From Anisakis pegreffii (Eukaryota > Nematoda > Chromadorea > Rhabditida > Anisakidae): a DNA stretch of 64,000 nucleotides. The DNA lies in NCBI GenBank assembly GCA_035041965.1, contig JAPYMA010000620.1:1-64000 (forward strand). Direction: 5' to 3'. Of the stretch, positions 1-13,292 are shown in pieces. The position numbers and the translations under genes were made by a program. Position 1 is the stretch's first letter. Each line of letters begins with the position of its first letter. The notes under the pieces are model-generated. The model saw only the letters and a list, made by a program, of their open reading frames with translations, had not been told where the DNA came from and did not search any database.

Positions 1-1137
1 TGTTTGATGTATTCAAGCTCACCGTCTTCTCAGCTTTGCCCGGAAACATATCATCATGTGTACACCGTTCGATCGAGCAGAATCTGTTCTTTCTAACAAT
101 GAAATATCGGCTTGAAAATTTCCACTTTGCGAGGAGATATATCAATTTTTGTGATGCTATTCGGGTAAAGAGGTTCAAGCCTACCGTACCCTCAGCTTTG
201 ACCAGTAACATATCAATTTCTTCACACCAATGGATCGAGCAGAATCTCTGGATAAAGAAAATCATATATTTTATCGAGCGATTTTGCTTTGTTGAGGAGA
301 TCTAGCTATTTTTTTAAACCTATCTCAACTAGCGCTGAGTCGCTCATTCACATTCCCGTATGATCACTATAGATCAATTGAGAGGCTATACATAACTATA
401 GAAATTTGTGCTTGATGTATTCAAGCTCACCGTCTTCTCAGCTTTGCCCGGAAACATATCATCATGTGTACACTGTTCGATCGAGCAGAATCTGTTCTTT
501 CTAACAATGAAATATCGGCTTGAAAATTTCCACTTTGCGAGGAGATATATCAATTTTTGTGATGCTATTCGGGTAAAGAGGTTCAAGCCTACCGTACCCT
601 CAGCTTTGACCAGTAACATATCAATTTCTTCACACCAATGGATCGAGCAGAATCTCTGGATAAAGAAAATCATATATTTTATCGAGCGATTTTGCTTTGT
701 TGAGGAGATCTAGCTATTTTTTTAAACCTATCTCAACTAGCGCTGAGTCGCTCATTCACATTCCCGTATGATCACTATAGATCAATTGAGAGGCTATACA
801 TAACTATAGAAATTTGTGTTTGATGTATTCAAGCTCACCGTCTTCTCAGCTTTGCCCGGAAACATATCATCATGTGTACACCGTTCGATCGAGCAGAATC
901 TGTTCTTTCTAACAATGAAATATCGGCTTGAAAATTTCCACTTTGCGAGGAGATATATCAATTTTTGTGATGCTATTCGGGTAAAGAGGTTCAAGCCTAC
1001 CGTACCCTCAGCTTTGACCAGTAACATATCAATTTCTTCACACCAATGGATCGAGCAGAATCTCTGGATAAAGAAAATCATATATTTTATCGAGCGATTT
1101 TGCTGAGTCGCTCATTCACATTCCCGTATGATCACTT
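1..1137. repeat. Tandem satellite array, 408-bp unit (left)
   Basis: Three consecutive units begin at 1, 409 and 817, so the period is exactly 408 bp. The units are almost identical, differing by only a few substitutions. The first unit starts at the window edge, so the array continues to the left. The third unit has lost about 55 bp after position 1103, where GATTTTGC joins directly to TGAGTCGCTC, and homology ends near 1137. Each unit is itself a dimer: two diverged halves both carry a CAGCTTTG-CC/ACC-AGTAACATA-like core, then a GATCGAGCAGAATCT motif about 35-40 bp later, then a GAGGAGAT motif. Open frames of 90-100 codons run through both strands, but they repeat with the array and are not genes. 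Confidence 0.95.
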
Positions 1138-1805
1138 CAAAACGATCTGATTTGAAATACCAAATTTTTAATGCATCATTTTTTCAAACATTTCAAAGTT
1201 TTAACTTCTTTTTAAAATACCGAATTTCTTAACCTCGATATTTTTAAATTTTTTATTTAAAAATATCGAAGGTGCCATCGAAGAAACACTTTCAATGTTC
1301 CGTTCAGTAATACTATCGTTGTAGTTCAATTAATTCAGTTGTAACGATTAAAAATTGAGGCAGAGTTATCCTATTTGACATGTTATCGAGAACATCCACT
1401 TCAGTTATTCACTTTCGCCTTTTTAATGAACGTTTTGAAAATGTTTTCGTTCTTTTCTGCGATACCATCAAGTGCATATCTTATCGTACTGTTCAAAAAG
1501 AACAGCTAATGCGCATAAGCATTTTGTATTCTGTACGTTTGATCATGTTCTCTTAATTAGTCAGATCTGAATCGATACGATAATTTTTGCGCTACGAATA
1601 TGCATCTTCGTGTCACAGCAAAATAAGCGTATGAATCGTTTAGGTAATGCTGCATAAAGCTATGCTCACAATAGATAGAGAGGCAACGATTGAATCACTG
1701 AAATTTTGTTACTGAATGATTCAGCCGATCAACTTATGAATCGTTCACCAATAAATCATTCATCACCTCCTTTCTGATGAGATTCAAACGAGTTTTCTGA
1801 CCAAC
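1138..1805. other. AT-rich non-coding stretch between array and CELF exon
   Basis: No exon, RNA gene or repeat was recognised. The adjoining minus-strand CELF exon ends in an open splice phase at 1806, so this stretch is probably intron leading to an RRM3 exon beyond the left edge. An RRM3 coding signature was looked for here and not seen. Confidence 0.5.
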
Positions 1806-4800
1806 CTTCTTTTTGAGTTCCGGGAAAGAGAGCAGCTGCTTGCTGTAAAACAATCGCTTGTTGCAAAGCTTGATTATAGGGATCTGAAATGGGGCGAATG
1901 ATACATTCATTTACTTATAAATATATCATTCATTCACTGGCGACACAACGGCTTGTAGCTCCTTCGTGAATTAATTAACTGAATACTTTCTGCATAAAAC
2001 ACATGGATTTAAAAAATTGTAAATCGAAGTTGAAAAATTGAATGAAAAAATGTGTCGATAATGAAAGGCTCTAAACTAAGCACTTTGCTGTTTAATGAGA
2101 GCAACTATGAGAAATTAAAACAAACTTGTTTGCTGTTCAAAATTAACGAGCTGATTATATGTAGCCGTCGGTAGTGCATAAGCACTCGTTTCACCTGCCG
2201 TTGAAACCGTTGTGGGTGCTGAAATTGTATGTAGAATGTTCAGAAAATATCCACTATTTTTATTTGCTGACTTGCTCATGTTTTGCTTTTGCTTTAACGA
2301 ATCATAAAGTATTTATTGTTACTATTATGTCCAGAAAATCACTGATACCAACCATAACCGCACAAGTCAAGTCGATCCGTTTCACTTGTTTAGTACACCA
2401 AGAAATGTCGTGTTTGACAGTGCGATACTTGTGAAAGCATGAGTTGCAATGAATTTTTTCCGGGACGAAGTGCTTCTATGAATGCATAGGCAATGCGTAA
2501 TCGGTGAAAACTTAGCAGTTGAGTAAACAAGATAAATTATGAACGATCAGCTAACGTGTGTACTGTGCAACACCATTCGCGTATTCGTTCGGTGTATAGG
2601 ATTGCGCTAAGGCAGAAAGTGCCTGTAACGAAGTCGATTGTGCAGGTAAAGATAATGCCGAGAGCGGTTGTAACGAAGGCGGACTCACAAACGCTGCCGC
2701 ATTTGCTGCTGCGTTTGCAGCAGTGAGACCGCTCAGCTGAAACCAAATTCTTATCAATTCAGCTTAATTCGATGACGACAGCTTTTGCAAACTGAATTCT
2801 GATCACAGCAATAGCAATGCAACTCGCAACAAGGTCACTATGGTTCATAAATATGCGATAACGAGTTCAGCGCTCATTCTACAGTAAACATCACAGGCTG
2901 ATCGACAGAATGATGGCTTGTTAATTAACTATCTTATCGTTTAGTGAAAGTGATAGATCATTGAGATGGAAGGACTGTTGCGTGATGGTGACTTTCAAGC
3001 TGATTATGCACGCGCTCATATGTAATCACTATACAGATGGCGTAGATTTGATGTTTCACATACTCAAAAGAATATGCTAGTTGTTTATCAGTTCAGCATG
3101 AAACACGCACACTCATCAACTCGTCACGTTGTCCTCTCATAATCAAAATAAATAAATTTCCCTCTAATGCATTATCATTGTGAACGAATACACAGCTTTT
3201 TTGTGTCAACTGAACGCATTAGTCTAATTTGATAAAGATTCTTCGTAAATCAATGTATTTTACACGCTAATCTTATCTTTTCGAATTCATAATTCTGGTT
3301 CTTGAGAAAGTACACTACAATTATATGTGTTACAAAAATTTACATTAACTTCTTCTTTTGTTATGCCTTAATATTTCCTGGTGAATATTAAAAACATTCA
3401 TTAATATGTACGACCGAAGAATGTAGTTATTTACGGTGCTATTAAACATAGTTCTTTCATCTCAATGATGGGATCATCATATGTGCAAACAAATGAAATG
3501 CTGAAAATAGTACCGCTGAATGCGGTGCAACGGCTACCGGAAAATATGCAGCAGTGGTGGTTGATTGTGCTGCAGCAAGAGTGGCTTGTTGTTGCATCAA
3601 CTGAAAATAATTTCATCAAGACCTAGTTTCGAAACTGTCATAGTTTTATTGCGTCAATCATGACCATTAACTGATCTCACTGTTCAATTATTCAACTCGG
3701 TGAAAATGAACCGAGTAGAACCACTGAATTTTTATATGGTTCACATCAAAAACTGCTAGAGCTTCTAGTGTGGATCTGTGTCACAATTAGATTTAAGCGG
3801 AAAATAAGATTGGTGTCAGTGATACAATACTTGAATAATATCTGGATAATAAGCAGTCACCTGTTGATAGGCAGCATTGTAAATACCAGCCTGATTGATG
3901 AGAACGGGATTCAAAAGGCCCATCTGAGCAGCCATTTGCTGCATTCGCCGTAGCTGACGTTCTTTTTCCGTATCTGCGAATTTGACGACCAATGAAGAAG
4001 ATGCGCCTGGCATTGTTTGACTACCGTGCAATGCATTGATTGCCATAGCAGCTTGTGAATGTGCTGCGAATTTCACAAAAGCGCATCCCTTTGAAAGACC
4101 GTCAGCACCACGTAATACAGTAACCTAAAGAGTGAGACTGCGTTGATTAAACAGATGCAGAAGCCTTCTCCAAGAAATTGCAATGATTTTTTGAGAGTGC
4201 AAAGGAAATTTGTTGCGACAAACGTACGTCGAAACACTATGTAACTCAGTTATTAATAGGAAACGAAAGTTTGCTTCAGTTTTTGTGCTCTCACGAAGTT
4301 GCCACGCATAATCTGTGCGTGAACATCACGAATAGTGCATTATTCTCATCTGAATTTGTGGTTGATTCAAATCGGGCTAATTAAAGCATGAATGCAATGT
4401 TGTTGATATCGTAAGTGGTAAACATCTAAGAAAATGCGCAGCTTTTCATAGCATCACACATGCATGCGATTCTGATCGCTACTTCCTTCATTTAGGCGTC
4501 TCTGTAATGCTTTTTCTTCCTCTTTTACTAGCCTTATACTCGCATAGACCACGATCGATACTTGAATAAAACCAGCATTATCCTTCTTCATCACTTTCTT
4601 ACCACTACTTTCCTTCCAATAACAATTTCTCATATATGCAACACGTATGCCTCACTATCAATCACGTAAGAGATAAATTCATTTTTATGGCATTCCATAA
4701 AATGAATTCGAGGCACCTGCCTGAAATGTGCCCGATGCAGTCTCATCCACCGAAACACGAAATATAGGGTAGGCGGATGTCTAAGCGTTAGCCTAAGCCT

Positions 4801-7184
4801 AAAACTAAGTCCAGTTGAAGTGAATGAGACTGAAACTTAAGCGAATTATAGGAGCGGTCGCATAATACAATTGTTCATTCATGTTATAAGATCGCTTCCG
4901 TAATAATATATTGATGATTTTTCCGTTGAATTACCCCTGTCAAAACCTTCGTGCATTTCGAGACGATAATTCGAAAAGACACTCGTCAAAACATTCACTG
5001 ACTGGCATATGCCAAAATGCGCTTGACGCCATTTCGATTACATTGTTTCGAGACCCAAACTATACGTATTCAACAAAAGGCTTCACATAGAGCCTGTTCT
5101 TCAGAGCATAAATCACTTTGACAATGTTCATTTGATCGCTCAATCCACTAACGAAACATTCATGCAAAAAGCACACTAGACCGTAATAGAAAAAATTCCA
5201 ACACAGATCAAATTACAGTATCGGCTTAAGGTGACATTCATTCAGTTTTCGCGTCAAGCTAATTTCTCTGGAAATACACAGTATGGTTGCACTCACAGCT
5301 TACTGGTTGTATGAATAGAAAACCACGTCACTAGTTTCATGACGTTCTGAAGCGCCAACTATGAGCGTAAGCAAAACAAATTTGTACATCATCGCAGTGT
5401 AGGCAAGCAACGTTGCTACATGGAACCTTCAGAGGTGAATATTTTGAACAAATGACTTAAGTGTATTTCTCATTGGAAACAAATTCAATTAGGCAACGTT
5501 ATGTTTCCGACAACTTCTTTTATCCATGAAGTACTGCTGCTTCTGATCAGTAAACAATGAGTCGTCATCATTTCGTATTGCTTTATTCTATCAGTATTTC
5601 GTTTTAGTGAAACAATTTATACCTCCAAAACAAACATAATTTGAATTGAAACTCTAATTTGATCTATTTGCTCCGATTATCAGTCAGAAAGCTGTTCGAA
5701 TTGATGCTCAAAGCAATGATAAAAACAAAAATCAAGTTCAATTGTTCTATACCATGCTGGCCAAAGCTAAGATTGGCTAGTCATTATGATCTAATTCCAT
5801 TAAGTCAGGTATATGTAGGTGGAATAAAACGGCTGAAACATTAGCAACGAAATATATACCCAAGCACCGCAATCATTCGCATTCCACAACCGAACATGTC
5901 ATGTGCATCAAAAGCTTTGATAGCTATACTCAAGTGGTAATGCGCTATTAGCTCATAACGACAGCAATTTCGCTATATTTATGGCTGTCGCTTTATCAAT
6001 GTTACTTACAGATCACTTATAACGTAATTGCACTTCGCTGTCTCAATCTAGCATCGGTGATTGTTGAGTGGCAGTGAAAGATTAAGCTGCAAGCCCAATT
6101 TATCAACTGCTTTGCGAAAAAAAGGAGACAATTCACTCGTTTGTGCTGATTACATTCGAAAAAAAAGACAATTATAATCAAATGAAATTGTTAGCTTACA
6201 GCTGCTAGTTACTTGAATTACCCTACAAAGCTTCTCTCATAAAAATAAGGGACTTTCACTCAGACTGATTAGCGTATACAGCAACGAGGGAATAAGCAAA
6301 TTTTGTTGCTAGTGAACGCTGTCGAGAATTGACTAGTTGAAGTTTAGGGCATTTTGATCCAGTCAATGCCGGATGGTTGCTGATTGGCTGATTGCCTTTG
6401 GCTGCTTAGCAGTCGAATAAAGTTGTCGCTGTCTCATGCCAAATGCGAAAGCAATATTTTCACAAATTTCTATGTAAATCAGCGCAACAAAACCGTGTAC
6501 CACAAATCAAATTTTCCGCTCAGCATACACATCCAGCTAAAGAATGAAGCACAAGCGCAAGCAACGATCAATCAGTTCGTTATTCATGTCTTATCGCTTC
6601 GTTTTCAGTACTTTTATCAACAAATATGCAATTCATTTAGCAACAATTGAAACCATTTTCTCAAAGCTACAGCAGTCTGCCACAAATGCTATGACCTCCT
6701 CAAATTTAATGAACATCTATCTTCCATCCAAGTTCAATCAAAAGCTCGTCAGTTGACAAATATTCCCAAAAGAATGAAGCAATGACGAGAGTGAAGAGAT
6801 GCATCTGTAAACGATAATTTTACTTTGTTCCAATATCTCTCCGCAACTCACCGAACGATAAAGTTTTCAAAAGGGATAGCACAATGAATCACAGTATTTG
6901 CATTTTAACACTCTTCAAATCATCTTCAATCAACTTTTATTATTGGAATGCTCTGAAGTAAAGCAAAAAGAAAAAAATCCGTAGTATGACGGAATTTGAT
7001 GCAGTAGAAATGTCTTCTATCATACCTCATCGATCGCTCCGAAAGGTGCAAACAGGGCTCGAACGTCGTCTTCGTTCTGTTGTTTTGATAACATTCCGAC
7101 GAACAACTTCCGTTCCTCGGCATTTTTTGGCGAACTTGGACGACTTTCACTATCAGCGGGCTTCACTTGCATTGCCCGATTCAT
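1806..7184 (-). CDS. etr-1: ETR-1/CELF family RNA-binding protein (partial: RRM2 and linker)
   Basis: CELF proteins bind GU-rich RNA through three RRMs and control splicing, translation and mRNA decay; the nematode member ETR-1 is known from muscle. Minus-strand exons in transcript order are 7184-7026, 4124-3861, 3600-3514, 2736-2556, an optional 2218-2195, and 1883-1806. All join in phase at GT-AG sites. The first encodes [10 protein letters not shown] and the RNP2 motif KLFVGML. The second holds RNP1 (KGCAFVKF) and the CELF hallmark [17 protein letters not shown]. The rest is an Ala/Gln/Ser-rich divergent linker ending in TQKE plus a split Gly codon, which is the join to RRM3 in CELF proteins. 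RRM3 must lie left of the window. RRM1 was not found between 7185 and 18000. The first exon starts exactly at an ATG after its acceptor, but that Met is also the conserved LPG-MNR position of CELF proteins, so it need not be the true start. Confidence 0.9.
2195..2218 (-). CDS. Candidate 24-nt microexon of the CELF gene
   Basis: On the minus strand an acceptor (CAATTTCAG) and a donor (GTGAAACG) bracket exactly 24 nt. Read in the phase left by the upstream exon (one base, C) they encode PPTTVSTA, and the last G joins the AT of the next exon to make Asp before PYNQALQQ. Skipping the microexon also keeps the frame, giving His instead of Asp at the junction. It is therefore a possible in-frame cassette in the variable linker between RRM2 and RRM3. 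The support is splice-site quality and phase only. Confidence 0.5.
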
Positions 7185-10036
7185 CTAAACCAATCCTTCA
7201 CTTACAATTAACCTACACGAACCAATAAATGAATAATAGACGTAAACTGGAATGATAGCTAATAAATCCTTTCCGAATGAAAATATATTCAAAATATTGT
7301 AACATGATATCCTAGTTGTAACATGATATCACAGCACTGTTATCAGAACAAACTGATATTCACTATTGTGTCGATGCTAGCAGTGTGATTTCTAATTCAC
7401 TTCATATTCCTTATTCAACTATATTCGATCGACGAATTTAGCATAGAAGTGCACAAAATATCTACTGAAACAATCATCGATTCCCAAGAGTTTGGTAAAT
7501 GCATAAATTGAGTTCTTAACATTGTTTTGAAGATGTTTGGACAGATCATTGTAGATTCTCTTCATTCGTTTGTCGGCTTGTCATCCAGCAAATGGAACTA
7601 TTCTACTAGATATCAGTTGGTGACAAAATAATCTCAAAACTACCGAAAAAATTTTTGCTTAGATGAAAAAAAAATCTGCTGCATTAGTAAGTGACGTCAA
7701 ATTTAGTTGTTTTATGTAGATTTGTAGTCCTGTTTTGCACTGGTTTCTCTTATGCTCGTTCGTTTCATAATTAAACTCTGCTCTTTTTGCAAACATTCGA
7801 TAAGCTCGAATCGTATAATGATACACTCTTGCGCTATTTAACTAACTTTCAACTCCGCATGCTTTTGATAGCTACAAATGGATTGATTACGTGACATCTG
7901 TTTCACGGTAATGATACATGGAATAATTCGGTTATCTGAGATAAATGACCTGGACGAGTTAACGTCGTCAGTGGATATAGGTCACACTTAATTATGTGCT
8001 AATGTTGTTGACCGATGATTGGGGATTGTTGAAAAGGCACAACAACAGTGCAATGAAAACAGATGCTGTGCATTGGGCTGCAGAAAAAGAATCATTTCGG
8101 TACAATAATTAACGAGTTTTGTTAGCAAATAGTAAACTTTATTGTGAGCAAACAATGATGCATTCAAGAAAAGCTGGATATGATTTGGATGGAAATGACT
8201 ATGATTTTGAGTGTATTGTGCATAGACAAAATGAGGATATAACATGTCATGGAAGCAATATTCTTAAGCAGGAAATAACTTTGAAGTAATGACAAAAGGC
8301 GATGAAAAGAGTCAAAACTCATCCAATCAAAATTACGTTTAACTCTTTATCACAGAACTAAAATGTTTTCAATCATTCAAAAGTATTTCAAATTTTAATT
8401 CACGGCTTAACACGTGGAAAATTTGCGAGTAAAATTGTGGCAAACTTCAATTTCAGTATACTGTCATTGATGGCATATTATTGACTGCTCAGTAAATTAT
8501 GATTCAAAGCAATAGTTTCTTAGCGATAAAATGAATAATCTATGGTTCTTTGGAGACCAATAGAAGACAGCTTAGAAATTGAATACAAAAAGCGCAAACT
8601 GTGGCGTTGCTGATTGAGGATGAATTCAATTCCGAAGGATACTCACCGAGTTTAGTGGATCACTTTTATGAATTTTCAGTTGAATGACTTGCTACTCTTT
8701 TGATGCTACACGTTCGTTGTGATTAACGCATACGGAAAGATATTATAAAATCTACAAATTTATGTGATTATATGCGCGCAATACGGGATCAAAAGCAATG
8801 AATTCCTGAACAAAACCATTTGATATGAATGAAGTGCGACGTGTACAACGTTCTCTCCCACCATCGGTAGCGTAGAAGAACCAAGAATGGTATACCTCAA
8901 CACGACTAACGCGAACAACAAAGATTATAAACACTGTTGAAAGGCAAATAATGACAAAAGAGAAAAGATATAATGAGTTATCATCACCTGATAAGGATTA
9001 ATTAAAAAGACATTATTCTTGATTGATAGCAGCATGCATGCATCATCATCATACCTTCAGGATGAACATTCTAATTGCGCGAGTGCATATGTGGGTGATG
9101 AGCCAAAGGCGAAAGGCGAAACTGGTTGGCGTTAAGCCGTCGTTGGGATATTTGCAAAAGTAAATCGTTATTCGGTGAGGAAGCGCATACATACACACAA
9201 GAGCTGATTGTGATCGGTTGGTTACTTAACACGATTGCAGCATGTTGTTGAGTTTGTTAACGCAATTGCAGTTTGTAGTCGATTACCGTAGCATTAAAGA
9301 TAGCTTCACTCCTACAGCTAATGCCACTTCTTTGCTGCCACACATTCAGTTGATTGAACAACCCTCCCGCCTTGTTCATTGTTGTTCACTCCGCCCAAAA
9401 CCGATGAACGAATTTCTTAGGGCTTTTCTGAGTGGCGACTTATGGTCAATAGTGATGCTGGTGGTCGCTTCGTAGGCCGATTACCTACTGATGGCAACAG
9501 GTTTTCGTTTCTGAGTTCTCTTGCAGTGTAAATGAAACAATTTCCACGCACACCAACCTAAACTGGATGCTGAGATTCACGCACAGCGGTCGTTTAAATG
9601 CATGAATTGGTAGAAATCAAAGTTCCAGTGAATGTGTCTTGCGTATTCTCAGATCATAACTGGCGTTCGAGTAACATTGTGAATTTGATTATGTTAATTG
9701 TGAACAAGCAGTATGCCAATCAAATCAATGATCGATCTAGATGCACGGCTCTTGTAGGCCTTGAAGCTCATTCCGTTACAATTCTCGTTAACATCAGCAC
9801 ATCGATCTCATCATCCGAATTCAATCGATGATTGATGTGCATTGACTGAATAAAAGAATGGCACGCAGTCACCAAAAAATTCCACCATTTTAGCCACCTA
9901 TTCGTTATAGTTGCCTACAAGTGATTGATGAATGCATTTGTAACATGAAGCACTGCTCACCAGTAATACGTAACCATTCCGTTCCTCGATCAGGGAATGT
10001 GACTGAATTTGATAAGAAGTTCAATGAATAAAAGTG
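7185..10036. other. Long stretch without a recognisable gene
   Basis: This lies between the CELF RRM2 exon and the last exon of the aldo-keto reductase. Short open frames on both strands have no recognisable protein family. A 15-bp direct repeat (TTGTAACATGATATC) occurs twice at 7298-7330. An RRM1 exon was sought here and not found. The stretch may be CELF intron, CELF promoter, or both. Confidence 0.45.
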
Positions 10037-13000
10037 CTACACCACTAACCCACAGCCGGACCACGTATACAATCGCCCTTGTGGTTCGATACGGTTCAGC
10101 TTATTCATGTCATCCGATGAGATTTCAAAATCAAATATCTGCAATGAATATCCTCCCAGTATCTTCATCGGTACACTTATTTTATGATATTCTGAATTTC
10201 TTGGAAAGCAACATCATCGGAGAGTATTAAAAAAGTTGATGAATGAGTCACACTGATGCATACTATTCATAAACTTAGGCTTCTAATTGACTCTTTGGGA
10301 ACAACTCCTGCCTGGACGTCCGCAGTTGTGCCAAAACACTCATTGAAAATGGGCAGGATAGCGATTTCAAGCCGACATCTTGCCGTCGAAACCTGCTCTC
10401 ATGATTTCAAAACTTACGTTGAAATTCTCGCGTAATCGTTCGGCGTTTGTTGATTTCGGAATCACAATAATCTGACGTTGTAGCAAATGTCTCAGAAGAA
10501 TTTGAGCCGGTGTTTTGGCGTATTTCTTGGCCAACTCCTTCACTATCTCATTGTCAACGGCCACTTTCTCAGGCCATCCATCCTTACCGCGTCTACCTGA
10601 ATCATTACCGATAGAAAATCTCACGAAAGTAACTGGAGAGATTTTCAATCTTAAGAGCACGTCCTATTCAAACTGATGGTCCACGATAGATCAACCAACC
10701 GAGTGCTTCAACCCTTCCTTTGCAAGGTTCCTTAACTCACCCTCAAATGAAACTCGGTCTCAGTGCAATCAACAGAAGCACGAAGCTCGAATATTATCGT
10801 TGTGATCAGCTATGAATGCTACTAATTGGTCACTCACTTGGACATCCCAGTGGAGCGAATGCAGTTACCGCAATATTCAACGATGTGCAGAGTGTGTGTA
10901 GTTCACGTTGTGGGAAATATATATGCACCTCAATCTGCAACAAAACACTTGAAATGAATCATTTCATTACTTTCAGATTTTTACAACAAGTTAGGAAAAT
11001 TTTGAAACTTTAATTCCAATATAGCGTGCAATTTCGCCATCTCCTTCATATTATCAGTAGTTTTACTGTTTGCTCATGGCAGCAACGGATGAAACAATAT
11101 TATTACCATCAGAAATTAAAATGAACCTGCAAATTATGCGGTTTCACTTTAGCCGCATGATAAATATTCTGTATTTGTTCGACGTTGAAGTTCGATAGGC
11201 CAATCGCCTTCGCTAATCCTTTCTCGTAGACTTTCTCCATTGCTTGCCAGGTTTTTGTCAAGTCAACATGATCGTGTTTTTGGATTTGATTCGCTCCACT
11301 GTACATTCTAAATCCCTCTGGTGAAGGCTGAAATAATCCTCAGTTCATTCAAGTACTGAGAAAATCTCAAAAGAATGCTCGAAGTTCATCAACACATCAA
11401 TGGAATCATTCATCCTGAATCAATATCCAATTGAATGTCATCAGTTCGATCATATGTGCATCAGGTAGCATTGGAAGCTTCAACGATAGCCGATGAATTT
11501 GCAAAATGTTCGTGAATCCATCTGTCATGATTCAAAATCTATATTCATAAGTACTTTCAATAATTTGGACTCTCCACGGCAACTAATTAATTATTTGGTT
11601 GTAATCGGGTGGCGTACTCGCCTAGCCACCGGGATGCCGTCAATTAAAGTTTAAACAGTGCGAACGGAAACGCAAGCATTGTGGCCAGCAGCATTACAAA
11701 CGTTTGATAGCCTGGCTAATCCAGGTAATTTGGGCTTACATGATCTCTCAAGTAAGATCTTGCAAAAAATCACTCAGCACTCAGATGCTCTCCCAAACGC
11801 GTACACTCTTCGAAACGAATGGAAGAAATTCTTCAGAATATTTACCATCGTTGAAGTAGGCGAGTGAATGAGATATAAATCAACATAATCCGTTTGCAAA
11901 TCCTTTAGCGTTGCTCTCAGCGTTGGTTCCACCAGATCCGGACGATTCGACGATGGAGGCAACTACAACTTCATGCTCATCTTATTTTCATATCTTCATA
12001 GCAATGATCAAGACTGGCTTTCAGCAACTTCAAGGCAAGTGCATACTGGCTCAATCTTTCAAAGGTTTCTGGTGTATGCTTCGATGATACTAATTACCGG
12101 TTAATTTGGTGCAAAACTTCTGGATGATTTCATGTAAGAGCTCTCTCATGATAGCTCATTCTTACGAGTGCTTTCGATTGCCACGCTTGAATGACAAAAA
12201 TTTGAATGAGAGCGACAGCATATGACCATGTCTGCTCGAAGCAGTTGTCAGTAGAATTCGAGCGAGCCACAATTCAGCTCATGTTATTCCTTGATAGATG
12301 ATCAAGTACTAACGAGGTGTTCAAAAACAAATACGTCTTAAGTGAGCACACACAAATGAGCAGCGGCAACGCGATCAAGTAAACAAACAAGAACAAGTGA
12401 CTCATTATATTTACGGGTAAATTTAAACAACCAAGGAACAAACCTTGGATGTGATGAAAAGTTCTTCACGTTTAATTTTACCGGATCGGATCAGATCTGC
12501 GAGAACATTACCGGTAATGTGTTCGTTCTCATACATCGCAGCCGTATCGATGTGTCTGTATCCAATGTCGATCGCCGTTCGTATTGCATTCTCTAATTCA
12601 ACTGGTGTGGAATACTGAATACAATTTCTGGATTCAATTCACTCTGCGCATTTGATGATAAACATAAACTACACACATGATCACTAAGGGAAATGCGATT
12701 GTTAAGAACTCTAAGAAAGTTAAGTGACAATCGAAGGAATATGGAGAAATTTGAGCTTTCAGTGTGGTCAAAAATGCGACTGAACCTGAATAACATGACA
12801 GATCGAGAATTGGATATATAAAATGGGATATACTATTGAGATTACCAGGTATAAATATAGATATAGCATAAGTGAATATAAATTAAATACTTTAGTAAAT
12901 ACATAAATATTCTGTACAAATATAAATATGAATAAATATAAATAAAAAACATAAAATATTTATATAAATAAATATAAACATAACTATAAATTGGAGATAT

Positions 13001-13292
13001 AAATATATTAGTATTTTCATAGAGGCTGAACATCCATTGACAACATTCGATTACCACATTTGCACTTGATCTTCTTCATTTCAGTAATATTTTAATCCCA
13101 CAAATAAATTGGAACAATCAAGAGTCTTTGCAGTATGAATCAACTAATGATTAAGAAATTAAGCTTTAGACTCATCGGATGCAACCTTAAAAGTACCTTA
13201 AGATGTAATTGACTTAAGACACTTACCAAGCCACCAGTGCCAAGGCCAATAAGCGGAATTTTAACACCATTCGACAACTGCAAGCAATTCAT
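10037..13292 (-). CDS. Aldo-keto reductase, complete, 7 exons, 310 aa
   Basis: This is an NAD(P)H-dependent carbonyl reductase of the AKR superfamily, a cytosolic (alpha/beta)8 barrel. Minus-strand exons are 13292-13227, 12614-12444, 11962-11846, 11327-11127, 10934-10838, 10596-10418 and 10138-10037; every junction is in phase and the last ends in TAG. The start is an ATG 26 nt behind an acceptor, followed by [13 protein letters not shown]. The catalytic tetrad is intact: Asp45 and Tyr50 in [11 protein letters not shown], Lys79 in LFITSK and His112 in [10 protein letters not shown]. Residues 171-174 read GLSN after AKAI, then VTAFAPLG, and the NADPH-binding IVIPKST is followed by an Arg (NAERLRENF). 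The length fits the family norm of about 315. Family membership is certain. The substrate cannot be told, so no gene symbol is given. Intron 3 (11328-11845) carries a dispersed repeat. Confidence 0.95.
11575..11730 (+). repeat. Dispersed ~160-bp repeat, copy 1 (in AKR intron)
   Basis: A second copy with clear similarity lies at 34701-34868 in the opposite orientation. Shared blocks in this orientation include CTCGCCTAGCCA, GCATTGTGGCCAGCA and AAACGTTTGATAGCCTGGC. Neither copy has an open frame or obvious long terminal inverted repeats. A non-autonomous SINE-like or MITE-like element is likely. A partial match to a pol III A box exists on the other strand (TGGCTAGGCGAG), with no B box seen. 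Confidence 0.75.
12840..13010. repeat. AT-rich low-complexity block (ATAAATATA-like)
   Basis: The sequence is almost entirely A and T, built from short variants of TAAATATA. It lies in intron 1 of the aldo-keto reductase and has no coding content. Confidence 0.85.

Noticed and set aside
36..1106. Open frames of about 90-100 codons on both strands, repeated three times
   Set aside because: They follow the 408-bp satellite exactly and match no protein; they are by-products of the tandem repeat.
4788..4805. GCCTAAGCCTAA, two units of the nematode telomere repeat
   Set aside because: Two units are expected by chance, and there is no longer degenerate array around them.
8752..8934. Minus-strand frame tested as a missing CELF RRM1 exon
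   Set aside because: It has neither RNP1 nor RNP2 and no usable CELF similarity.
10650..10790. Minus-strand peptide resembling ELRNLAKEG of aldo-keto reductases
   Set aside because: It runs into stops; the correct exon with [13 protein letters not shown] and VTAFAPLG was found at 10838-10934, so this is coincidental.
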